Shown here: positions 1 through 5,184 of the stretch, in pieces
How the letters are laid out: every line of letters begins with the position of its first letter
How positions within the stretch are numbered: the first letter of the stretch is position 1
NCBI GenBank assembly: GCA_017632155.1
Contig: JAGBRZ010000231.1
Location: 1-6,629 of the forward strand
Direction: 5' to 3'
Origin: Clostridia bacterium
GTDB lineage: Bacteria > Bacillota_A > Clostridia > Oscillospirales > CAG-272
DNA length: 6,629 nucleotides
Notes under the pieces: model-generated
Database searches by the model: none
What the model saw: only the letters and a program-made list of their open reading frames with translations
Told to the model about the DNA's origin: nothing
Position numbers and translations under genes: made by a program

Positions 1-24
1 CGGGAAACGGGGGACGCAGTATGA
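1..24 (+). CDS. possible 3' end of an upstream gene
   Basis: Frame 1 is open from the window edge and reads RETGDAV before a TGA at 22-24, which overlaps the ATG of the next gene as ATGA. The same ATGA coupling is used elsewhere in the window (779, 5702, 5893), which makes a real upstream gene plausible. Eight codons are too few to identify it; it could equally be chance. Confidence 0.22.
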   Translation, partial: RETGDAV

Positions 25-782
25 CAGAGCAGGAAATCCGCGCGCGGTACGTGAAAGTGGCGCGCGAGTACATCGGCATGAAGATGGGGGACGATGAACA
101 CCGGTTTATCATCAACACGTACAACAGCACCGTTCCCCTGCCCCGGAATTACTGGGTGACGTATACGGATTCCTACTGCATGACCTTCGTTTCCGCGATT
201 GCGATCCTGTGCGGGCTTGAGGACATCTTCCCGATTGAGTGTGGGTGCGGTGAGGCACAACGGCTTTGTGAAAGCATGGGCATCTGGAACGAGGATGACG
301 CGTACATCCCGGAACCGGGCGACCTGATTATGTTCGACTGGCGGGACGGCGGCAAGGGTGACTGCATCGGATGGCCCCGGCACGTTGCCATCGTGGACCA
401 TGTTGACATGGAAGACGAACTGATCTGCATGGTGAATCCGAATGACGCAGAAGGCGGGGTTTCGGAACTGGCGATCCCGCTTGACGGGAAGACCATCCGG
501 GGCTTTATTAAGCCGGATTACGCGCTTCTTGCGGAGCCTGTCGCGCCGGTTGTGACGGGCCGGGTGCTTACAGACCTATATGTGCGGACGGCCCCGTGCC
601 GTGTGGCCCCGAAGTGCAATATCGAATTGCAGGACGGGCGGGGAATCAGGAACGTCCTGTATGAAGGCGAAGAAGTGGAGATCATCGGCGAGATGAACGG
701 ATGGTATCAGGTCCGCGTCTGCGGGCGCGTGTACGAGTGGACACCGTGGTGTTCTGGGAAGTATGTGGAGGTAAAAGAATGA
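21..782 (+). CDS. CHAP-SH3 peptidoglycan hydrolase (endolysin or virion-associated lysin)
   Basis: This 253-aa protein probably cuts peptidoglycan, either to release phage or to open the wall at infection. Residues ~10-165 look like a CHAP (cysteine, histidine-dependent amidohydrolase/peptidase) domain. The candidate nucleophile is Cys53 in a YCMTFVS context, followed by a PGD turn at 99-101 (PGDLIMFDW) and the candidate catalytic His121 in PRHVAIVDHV. Residues ~179-253 resemble a bacterial SH3 wall-binding domain (LYVRTAP near 186, then YEGEEVEIIGEMNGWYQV, then a closing WTPWCSGKYV). No signal peptide or membrane segment is visible. The start at ATG 21 has only a weak G-rich ribosome site, and the frame is open to the left edge, so the true start could lie outside. 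The gene overlaps the next one by ATGA. It lies upstream of the fibre and baseplate genes, and no holin is seen next to it in the window, so a role in the virion is also possible. Confidence 0.85.
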   Translation: MTEQEIRARYVKVAREYIGMKMGDDEHRFIINTYNSTVPLPRNYWVTYTDSYCMTFVSAIAILCGLEDIFPIECGCGEAQRLCESMGIWNEDDAYIPEPGDLIMFDWRDGGKGDCIGWPRHVAIVDHVDMEDELICMVNPNDAEGGVSELAIPLDGKTIRGFIKPDYALLAEPVAPVVTGRVLTDLYVRTAPCRVAPKCNIELQDGRGIRNVLYEGEEVEIIGEMNGWYQVRVCGRVYEWTPWCSGKYVEVKE

Positions 783-961
783 GCGATTTAACCCCAGTCA
801 CGCGGACCGAAAATTTTCTTGCCAGGATTGCGGGCGACGACGCACCGGAGCTTGAGCCGATCACGCGGACGGAGCATTTCCTTCAGGAAATCATTGACAA
901 CGGGGGCGGTGACCCGATTACCCAGGCAGAGATAACGGAAATCGTGGAAGACATTACGTGA
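779..961 (+). CDS. 60-aa protein with three PxTxxE repeats, tail-associated
   Basis: The start is ATG 779, which overlaps the lysin stop as ATGA and has GGAGG seven bases upstream. An in-frame ATG at 701 exists but lies inside the lysin gene without such a site. The protein carries two clear repeats, PVTRTENFLARIAG (from residue 6) and PITRTEHFLQEIID (from 27), plus a degenerate third, PITQAEITEIVEDI (from 46). I recall short sequences of the P[IV]TRTExFL type in tail and fibre-region proteins of Gram-positive phages, but no biochemical function. The third unit resembles the C-terminal end of the baseplate protein at 2850-3461 (ITPSEISDIVDAI). It probably assembles with the tail or fibre; that role is inferred only from position and the shared motif. 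Confidence 0.72.
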   Translation: MSDLTPVTRTENFLARIAGDDAPELEPITRTEHFLQEIIDNGGGDPITQAEITEIVEDIT

Positions 962-971
962 GGTGAGAAGC

Positions 972-2813
972 ATGGATAAATACTTGGACAAGAGCGGGCT
1001 ACAGGACTTCACAAACAAAGTCACGGCGAAATACAAAGACCTGTTCGCGCTGAAATCCGCAATCGGTGCCCCGCAGAAGGCAAGCACCGTGGCGGGTATG
1101 ACGGACACGGACAGCATTTATGTATATACGGGTTCCGAAACGGGATATACTGCTGGGAACTGGTATTACTATGACGGCGCGGCGTGGGTATCCGGCGGCG
1201 TGTACAATGCCGTTGCATTTGACACGGATACCACGCTAACGCAGGCCGGAGAAGCGGCGGATGCGAAGGCGGTTGGAGATGCGGCTAATAGATTGGCTGA
1301 ACTATTGGGCGGAATTGAGGACGTAACATACAATGTATCTCCGAATTTGTTGGATTTCGATGATGTGAATTTCAAACCTCAATATTATATGAACGTGAAC
1401 ACAGGAAATCCCGCATACAATGCCATTTATAATTGTACCGGATTTATACCAGTGGAATCTGGACAAAGATATACGTTGACGTATGGAACGCCGTTAGGTG
1501 TATCCAGAATTATAAATTATATCTGTGGCTATGACAATAATAAAGAATTTATAGCATCGGCAAGCAGATCAAATGCCGATGGGTATGTTGTGCCTGAAAA
1601 TGTTGCGTTTGTGCGATTCAGCAATATGAATACGTATTTTAATAAAGAAGACGGGACAAATATGTTCTATAAAGGGGCAAGTATTGACAAATACTACCCG
1701 TATTATGCCCCTTATGAAACGTACAAAGTGAAAGACGATGCGATCGACAGCGAATACATTACCGAATTGGCCGAAACAGCTATTGAGGCAAAAATCAGCA
1801 CGTTAAAAAATGACTACAGCGTGACGGTTAGAGCCACTGCCGGTTCGATGACGTCAGCAGATACTTTAGTTGTTGCTTCGGATCTGGACAACGTAAAGAA
1901 CGTGACATACGAATTCCTCGGCTATTTTGACGAATTCCAGTCAGTAATTTTCGGGCATGGATATAATCTTTTATATGGCAGTTACGTTGTTGTTGATAAC
2001 ACAAATATTACTGTGTATTATGGCAACGCGAGTCAACAGGCACAAGCGGCGCACGGTTTGACGATCACTGAATTCCTGCACATATTAGTAAAGCAAGACC
2101 AGACGGCGTATGCAAGCGTTGAAATAATCACTGCGGCTGGAAGTTATAAACTTGATTCCGCGTTATGGCGAGGGTGCATTGGCAGTATTTTTGCAAAATC
2201 AGGCGGGACAGTCACCGATATTATTGCGAGTGCAACTTTCAAAGACTACAATCAAGATGTATTCCTCTTTGGTGATTCATATGTCACCATAGGTGACCCT
2301 GCGAGGTACCCGTATTATCTAAATCAGAATGGCTTTACACATATAATGATTGATGGTTGGGGTGGGCGTAAAGCGGAACAAGCCCTGCCATCGTTTGAAA
2401 ATGTAATTGCCATTGCTAAGCCAAAATATGCCGTGTGGGGACTCGGTATGAATAACTCGGATAGTTCATCCGCTATCAATGCAAATTATAAAATTGCTAC
2501 TGACAGTTTTCTTGAAATATGCGATGCAGAAGGTATTGTCCCTATTCTTGCAACGATCCCCAATGTTCCTTCGGTGATAAATACATTCAAAAACGCATAT
2601 GTCAAAGCAAGCGGCAGAAGATATATCGACTTCGCTAAAGCGGTAGAGAATCCTAACTATATTCCCGGGACAGACGAACCTATAGATATGTGGCTTCCCG
2701 GTATGCTTAATCCAGGAACTACATCTAACCCAGATTATGTTCACCCTACAGCATTGGGGGCAAAGGCGTTATATGCACGATTTGTGATCGATGTGCCGGA
2801 AGTGTTGCAGTGA
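972..2813 (+). CDS. tail fibre / receptor-processing protein with C-terminal SGNH hydrolase
   Basis: This 613-aa protein probably sits on the phage tail and removes acyl groups from host surface sugars. The start is ATG 972 with AGGTGA six bases upstream; the GTG at 963 lies within that ribosome site. Residues 1-37 look like a helical attachment segment. Residues ~38-80 form a Tyr/Gly-rich module shared with the baseplate protein downstream. Residues ~122-250 look like a beta-sandwich sugar-binding region, then a helical linker (255-283) and a second beta region (285-425). The SGNH domain follows: block I FGDS with candidate Ser436, block II Gly464/465, block III WGLGMNN at 489-495, and block V DYVHP with Asp588 and His591. 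In block III the usual GxND is GMNN, keeping the oxyanion Asn494 but changing the next residue. DNA from about 1320 to 2810 is much richer in A+T than the flanks, suggesting acquisition of the fibre body. It might instead be a lipase-like esterase; the substrate is unknown. Confidence 0.82.
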   Translation: MDKYLDKSGLQDFTNKVTAKYKDLFALKSAIGAPQKASTVAGMTDTDSIYVYTGSETGYTAGNWYYYDGAAWVSGGVYNAVAFDTDTTLTQAGEAADAKAVGDAANRLAELLGGIEDVTYNVSPNLLDFDDVNFKPQYYMNVNTGNPAYNAIYNCTGFIPVESGQRYTLTYGTPLGVSRIINYICGYDNNKEFIASASRSNADGYVVPENVAFVRFSNMNTYFNKEDGTNMFYKGASIDKYYPYYAPYETYKVKDDAIDSEYITELAETAIEAKISTLKNDYSVTVRATAGSMTSADTLVVASDLDNVKNVTYEFLGYFDEFQSVIFGHGYNLLYGSYVVVDNTNITVYYGNASQQAQAAHGLTITEFLHILVKQDQTAYASVEIITAAGSYKLDSALWRGCIGSIFAKSGGTVTDIIASATFKDYNQDVFLFGDSYVTIGDPARYPYYLNQNGFTHIMIDGWGGRKAEQALPSFENVIAIAKPKYAVWGLGMNNSDSSSAINANYKIATDSFLEICDAEGIVPILATIPNVPSVINTFKNAYVKASGRRYIDFAKAVENPNYIPGTDEPIDMWLPGMLNPGTTSNPDYVHPTALGAKALYARFVIDVPEVLQ

Positions 2814-2849
2814 ATTAAAGGACGTTTTAGATCAGTAAGGAGGTGACCA

Positions 2850-3461
2850 ATGTCTGTTTTACAGACCATCACACTCAACCAGAAAGATTACAGGGTACAG
2901 CCCATTGTCCACGCTGTCTGCGGGGACACGGGCAGGCGGCTGAAGATGATTATCGCGGATGTGGCGTATGCAAGCGCGACCGGCGAGATGCAGTTCGCCC
3001 GTTCGGATGGATCATACTATGCCGTGCCCGCGACCTTCGCGTCGGCGGACAACAGCTTCACCGCAGACATCACGCAGGCTCTGACACAGCCGGGCATCAC
3101 GGAATGCGAACTGAAAGTCACGGATGACGGGGACGTGGTGTCCACGTACCTGTTCCGGGTGGCGGTGCAGGAAAGCCCGGACGGGGTGCCGCTTGAGCAG
3201 TTGGGCATCACCCGGCAGGACCTTCTGGACGCGCTTGACAGTCTTGCATACGGGACGCACGGTCAGCCGGTTCCGGTGGAAGAAGCCGCCCTGATGACGG
3301 ACCCGGATGTGATCTATCTGTATATCGGGGACGAGGAAGGGTACGAGTATGGACACATCTACGCGTACATTGGGAACGTACTGACGGACGCGGGGGCATA
3401 TGGGGCCCCTGCATCCATCACGCCGAGCGAAATTTCGGACATTGTTGACGCGATTTCATAA
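2850..3461 (+). CDS. BppU-like baseplate/tail protein
   Basis: This 203-aa protein is probably a baseplate component that attaches receptor-binding proteins. ATG 2850 is preceded by an almost perfect ribosome site (AAGGAGGTGA, 2837-2846). Residues ~1-108 match the pattern of the BppU N-terminal domain of Gram-positive siphophages: a beta-rich fold with DTGRRLKMIIADV, a mid-domain VPATF...FTADIT stretch, and a closing PGITECELKVTDDGD then VVSTYLFRVAVQ. Residues 112-132 form a helical linker. Residues 149-186 are homologous to residues 43-80 of the upstream fibre. The C terminus (ITPSEISDIVDAIS) resembles the end of the 60-aa protein at 779-961. The gene is 36 bases downstream of the fibre and is GC-rich again. 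The family assignment is by pattern recognition only. Confidence 0.7.
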   Translation: MSVLQTITLNQKDYRVQPIVHAVCGDTGRRLKMIIADVAYASATGEMQFARSDGSYYAVPATFASADNSFTADITQALTQPGITECELKVTDDGDVVSTYLFRVAVQESPDGVPLEQLGITRQDLLDALDSLAYGTHGQPVPVEEAALMTDPDVIYLYIGDEEGYEYGHIYAYIGNVLTDAGAYGAPASITPSEISDIVDAIS

Positions 3462-3471
3462 GGGGAGACCA

Positions 3472-3642
3472 ATGGGCGAAGAAAAGCTGACAGTTCCGTA
3501 CATTATTAAGTCAGCTTTTTCCTGGACAGTGCCTTCAGCGGGCTGTTCTCCCGATAGTCCGTCACAAGGTCGTCAGAGAAGATCCTCACATAGTGCTCGG
3601 TCATGGCCAGTGTGCTGTGGCCGAGCAGTTTTTGCAATTTAA
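3472..3642 (+). pseudogene. possible truncated gene start running antisense into integrase
   Basis: An ATG at 3472 follows a plausible ribosome site (AGGGGAG) ten bases after the baseplate gene, and begins MGEEKLTVPYIIKSAF. The frame then runs 56 codons, mostly antisense to the integrase 3' end, and becomes a Ser/Arg/Cys-rich stretch of the kind shadow frames give. The first ~12 codons may be the remaining 5' end of a former late gene cut off where the integrase module was joined; alternatively it is a short real peptide or nothing. The terminator hairpin lies inside it, from its fourth codon onward. Confidence 0.25.
3482..3519. terminator. hairpin terminator between late operon and integrase
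   Basis: A perfect 10-bp inverted repeat, AAAAGCTGAC (3482-3491) and GTCAGCTTTT (3510-3519), encloses an 18-base loop. On the + strand the right arm ends in five T; on the minus strand the other arm ends in four T. The arms therefore supply U-tracts in both directions, which fits a terminator for two converging genes. The right arm and part of the loop form the last codons and stop of the integrase (3506-3518). Confidence 0.7.
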
Positions 3643-4426
3643 GCGCGTCCCCGCCGAGCTCCACAAGGTACATCCTTGCGAAAGTGTGCCGGAACGCGTG
3701 GATGCTTGTTTTTGACACCTTCCGACTGCGGTTGTATCGCATGATGGCGTGTTTCAGCGCGTCCTCGGTCAGTGGCCCGCCGTACTCGTCGCAGAACAGA
3801 TACTCGTCGCCCTTCCCTCGCCGCACCCGCATATACACTTTCAGCACGTCCTCCATCTCCGGGGAGAGCGGCGCCATCTGGATCTTCCGGTTCTTATTGT
3901 GCCGGATCATGATTACATGATTGTCAAAATCAACATCCCGGCACAAGATCCCCCGCACCGAAGCGGCACGAAGACCGTTGTTGACGAACAGGTTCACCAT
4001 TGCCCAGGCTCTGATTTCCGGAAACGCTGCGCCGCTTTTAGGACGCCGCAGGAGCCGTTTTAATTCTTCTAATGTATAAATACCCGGCGCGGATTCAACC
4101 CCGCGAAAAGCGGCAATTTCGACGTCACACAGCCCCTCGTCGCGCATCCAGTGAAGGAATGTCCTCAGCATCCGAACATAGGTTGCGATTGTGTTACGGG
4201 ACAAGGCCGTCTTTGCCATTTCCGCGATGCCGGCTTCGAAGTATTGACGCGACACCTTGATCAGGTCAATATTGGTATCAAGGTACCGGCCCACCGCGTG
4301 CCACTGGAAGCAGTACGATTCAATAGTCTTTTCAGCGCACCCGGCAGCGCGTTTTCCTTGCACAAACAAGGTGAATGCTTCGTCCATGGTCATCTTGAAT
4401 TTTGACTGTATTTTTTGCTTTTTCAT
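3506..4426 (-). CDS. int: phage tyrosine-recombinase integrase
   Basis: This 306-aa enzyme should catalyse integration and excision between attP at 4447-4488 and a chromosomal tRNA-Lys gene. The ATG at 4426 (minus strand) follows AGGTG by six bases; the GTG at 4435 lies inside that ribosome site. Residues ~10-105 look like a SAM-like core-binding domain (TMDEAFTLFVQGKRAAGCAEKTIESY). The catalytic domain follows with the expected residues: Arg153 (NNGLRAASVRG), Lys181 (HNKNRKIQ), His243 and Arg246 (IHAFRHTF), His270 (LLGHSTL) and nucleophile Tyr279 (TEHYVRI). The length is normal for this family. There is no separate N-terminal arm-binding domain of obvious size; only about 10 residues precede the core-binding domain. 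The gene converges on the late operon across a shared hairpin, and its upstream side crosses the attachment site. No clear promoter was found for it. Confidence 0.93.
   Translation of the reverse strand: MKKQKIQSKFKMTMDEAFTLFVQGKRAAGCAEKTIESYCFQWHAVGRYLDTNIDLIKVSRQYFEAGIAEMAKTALSRNTIATYVRMLRTFLHWMRDEGLCDVEIAAFRGVESAPGIYTLEELKRLLRRPKSGAAFPEIRAWAMVNLFVNNGLRAASVRGILCRDVDFDNHVIMIRHNKNRKIQMAPLSPEMEDVLKVYMRVRRGKGDEYLFCDEYGGPLTEDALKHAIMRYNRSRKVSKTSIHAFRHTFARMYLVELGGDALKLQKLLGHSTLAMTEHYVRIFSDDLVTDYRENSPLKALSRKKLT
4250..4261 (-). repeat. copy 1 of the att-core repeat, inside integrase
   Basis: CGACACCTTGAT on the + strand is the exact inverse of ATCAAGGTGTCG in the attachment core (4453-4464). It lies in the 5' third of the integrase gene, where it encodes IKVS on the minus strand. 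With one more base (GCGACACCTTGAT, 4249-4261) it also matches copy 3 at 4556-4568. It may be an accessory integrase or excisionase site, or chance. Confidence 0.4.
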
Positions 4427-4446
4427 GCTGTACACCTACTCTACCG

Positions 4447-4488
4447 CTTTTAATCAAGGTGTCGGGGGTTCGAATCCCCCGTGTCTCA
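4447..4488 (+). other. attP: attP core: 3' portion of a tRNA-Lys(UUU) gene
   Basis: The segment folds exactly as the 3' part of a tRNA: anticodon loop CTTTTAA (4447-4453, anticodon UUU), anticodon stem 3' strand TCAAG, variable loop GTGTC, T stem GGGGG and CCCCC around loop TTCGAAT (4464-4480), acceptor strand GTGTCTC and discriminator A at 4488. No CCA is encoded. The bases upstream of 4447 (CTACCG) do not pair with TCAAG, so the 5' half is absent and this is not a tRNA gene. Identity starting at the anticodon loop is the usual arrangement when a tyrosine integrase uses a tRNA target and restores its 3' end. The neighbouring integrase and phage genes on both sides make attP the best reading. 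Confidence 0.85.
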
Positions 4489-4495
4489 TTCTTTT

Positions 4496-4537
4496 GGCGC
4501 AGCGCCTACGTTTTTCGCAGGTCGGCGCCGTTTTTTT
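4496..4537 (+). terminator. rho-independent terminator after the tRNA 3' end
   Basis: GGCGC (4496-4500) pairs with GCGCC (4525-4529). After mismatches, CCT pairs with AGG and CG with CG around a TTTTT loop. Seven T follow at 4531-4537. Placed eight bases after the tRNA discriminator base, it would end the restored tRNA-Lys transcript once the phage integrates and would insulate the phage genes to its right. Confidence 0.8.
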
Positions 4538-4556
4538 ATGCCATAAAAGGCGGATG

Positions 4557-4569
4557 CGACACCTTGATT
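4557..4569 (-). repeat. copy 3 of the att-core repeat, inverted, right of attP
   Basis: CGACACCTTGATT is the exact inverse of AATCAAGGTGTCG (4452-4464) in the attachment core. A second CCTTGATT follows nine bases on (4571-4578). The inverse of ATTGCCTTGAT (4567-4577) recurs as ATCAAGGCAAT at 5205-5215 in the Cro-like leader. These noncoding repeats are candidate arm-type or excisionase sites of the attachment region. Confidence 0.5.
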
Positions 4570-4625
4570 GCCTTGATTTTTTACTACAATATCTCGGTGT
4601 TACTTGCTTTGATATTTTTGCACCA

Positions 4626-4639
4626 TAGGCATGTGCCTA
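4626..4639. promoter_or_regulatory. dyad upstream of the 39-aa ORF promoter
   Basis: TAGGCATGTGCCTA has perfect 6-bp arms around two bases and ends nine bases before the -35 box of the promoter at 4649-4677. This is a normal place for an activator or repressor to bind. The binding protein is unknown. Confidence 0.45.
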
Positions 4640-4648
4640 AAAAAGCAC

Positions 4649-4677
4649 TTGAAATCGAACGGATGTTCTGTTACAAT
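4649..4677 (+). promoter_or_regulatory. sigma-A type promoter of the 39-aa ORF
   Basis: TTGAAA (4649-4654), a 17-base spacer and TACAAT (4672-4677) form a near-consensus vegetative promoter. The predicted start of transcription near 4684 leaves a short leader carrying GGAGGTGAT (4689-4697) before ATG 4703. Transcription continuing past the ORF would be antisense to the repressor gene. Confidence 0.7.
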
Positions 4678-4702
4678 CCCCGCATCGGGAGGTGATAACG
4701 AT

Positions 4703-4822
4703 ATGGACGAATTCAAACAGCTTTTAGGCCAGCTTACGGACGAAGAACTCACTCTTCTTTTAGGCGTGCTCCGATCATTGTGCGGAGAAACGAAAGCACC
4801 GCGTTCCTCTGGTCGGGCGTGA
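4703..4822 (+). CDS. 39-aa small protein antisense to the repressor 3' end
   Basis: ATG 4703 has a strong GGAGGTGAT ribosome site and its own near-consensus promoter, so this short ORF is likely expressed. It begins MDEFKQLLGQLTDEELTLLL and forms an amphipathic helix to about residue 28; the tail (TKAPRSSGRA) is polar. Residues 10-28 (QLTDEELTLLLGVLRSLCG) resemble the C-terminal helix of the repressor encoded on the other strand (residues 81-99, QLTPDQRNAVLSFLRTMIG), with 7 of 19 identical and several conservative changes. From 4749 on it overlaps the repressor gene tail to tail by 74 bases. It could modulate repressor assembly, could act through the antisense transcript, or could be a leader peptide. 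I do not recognise a named family. Confidence 0.62.
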   Translation: MDEFKQLLGQLTDEELTLLLGVLRSLCGETKAPRSSGRA

Positions 4823-5066
4823 GCTGATCATAAATCATTTCAATTTCAGCTTTTTTGTCTTCCGCATCCCCAAATATAAGATAGTCAGGGTCTACGCCAA
4901 GGACCCTGGCTATTTTTTTCAGCTTTTCAAGGGACACTTCATATGCGTTCTGTTCTATCTTCGTAATGGATGTGCGGTTTTTCAGGCCCAGTGCCTGCGC
5001 AAGTTCAAGCTGCGTCATGCCTTTGGCAAGTCTCGCCTGCTTTATTCTGTCAGCTATTTCTTTCAT
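4749..5066 (-). CDS. XRE-family lysogeny repressor (CI-like, no peptidase domain)
   Basis: This 105-aa DNA-binding protein probably holds the lysogenic state by binding operators between the two divergent promoters. The start is ATG 5066 with AGGAGG eight bases upstream; the GTG at 5075 falls in that ribosome site. Residues ~5-59 form a classical helix-turn-helix of the XRE type (MTQLELAQALGLKNRTSITKIE region, residues 17-38), followed by a VLGVDPDYLIFG linker. The C-terminal helix (78-104) probably serves dimerisation. No S24/LexA-like autocleavage domain is present, so SOS-driven self-cleavage is unlikely and induction should need another factor. It diverges from the Cro-like gene and its 3' end overlaps the 39-aa ORF on the other strand. 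Confidence 0.88.
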   Translation of the reverse strand: MKEIADRIKQARLAKGMTQLELAQALGLKNRTSITKIEQNAYEVSLEKLKKIARVLGVDPDYLIFGDAEDKKAEIEMIYDQLTPDQRNAVLSFLRTMIGARLKEE

Positions 5067-5088
5067 AGTAGACACCTCCTACACGGGA

Positions 5089-5117
5089 ATAATACCCTAT
5101 ATCATGATGTTTGGCAA
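5089..5117 (-). promoter_or_regulatory. repressor promoter
   Basis: Read on the minus strand, TTGCCA (5112-5117), a 17-base spacer and TATTAT (5089-5094) precede the repressor by about 23 bases. The spacer holds the perfect palindrome ATCATGAT (5101-5108), a possible operator. Confidence 0.72.
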
Positions 5118-5120
5118 CTA

Positions 5121-5144
5121 TTTTCCCGGATTTTTTTCGGAAAA
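5121..5144. promoter_or_regulatory. candidate operator dyad between the divergent promoters
   Basis: TTTTCC (5121-5126) and GGAAAA (5139-5144) form exact 6-bp arms around 12 bases, lying between the two -35 boxes. Position and symmetry suit a repressor or Cro-like site, but the arms are AT-rich and the match could be chance. Confidence 0.35.
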
Positions 5145-5149
5145 AGGTG

Positions 5150-5178
5150 TTGACATATAAACCACGGTGTGCTATTAT
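5150..5178 (+). promoter_or_regulatory. early rightward promoter
   Basis: TTGACA (5150-5155), exactly 17 bases, then TATTAT (5173-5178) is close to a perfect sigma-A promoter. It should drive the Cro-like gene and the early operon. The -35 boxes of the two divergent promoters are separated by 32 bases. Confidence 0.82.
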
Positions 5179-5184
5179 TGCCGA

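Noticed and set aside
701..778. Upstream ATG at 701 for the 60-aa protein
   Set aside because: It sits in the lysin gene in another frame without a good ribosome site; ATG 779 has GGAGG and an ATGA overlap.
1320..2813. Diversity-generating retroelement target in the fibre gene
   Set aside because: No reverse transcriptase or template repeat occurs in the window, and the fibre ends in an enzyme domain rather than a lectin-like variable region.
3603..4405. Several rightward ORFs opposite the integrase (for example 3749-4063)
   Set aside because: They are shadows of the integrase, with no ribosome sites and Arg/Ser/Pro/His-rich composition.
4427..4435. GTG start at 4435 for integrase (and likewise GTG 5075 for repressor, GTG 963 for fibre, TTG 5230 for the Cro-like gene)
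   Set aside because: Each alternative start lies within or too close to the ribosome site; the downstream ATG has better spacing.
4447..4488. A functional tRNA-Lys gene
   Set aside because: Only the part from anticodon loop to the 3' end is present; upstream bases cannot form the anticodon, D or acceptor stems.
4769..4787. Hairpin CTCCG/CGGAG as a terminator in the 39-aa ORF and repressor overlap
   Set aside because: No T-run follows on either strand.
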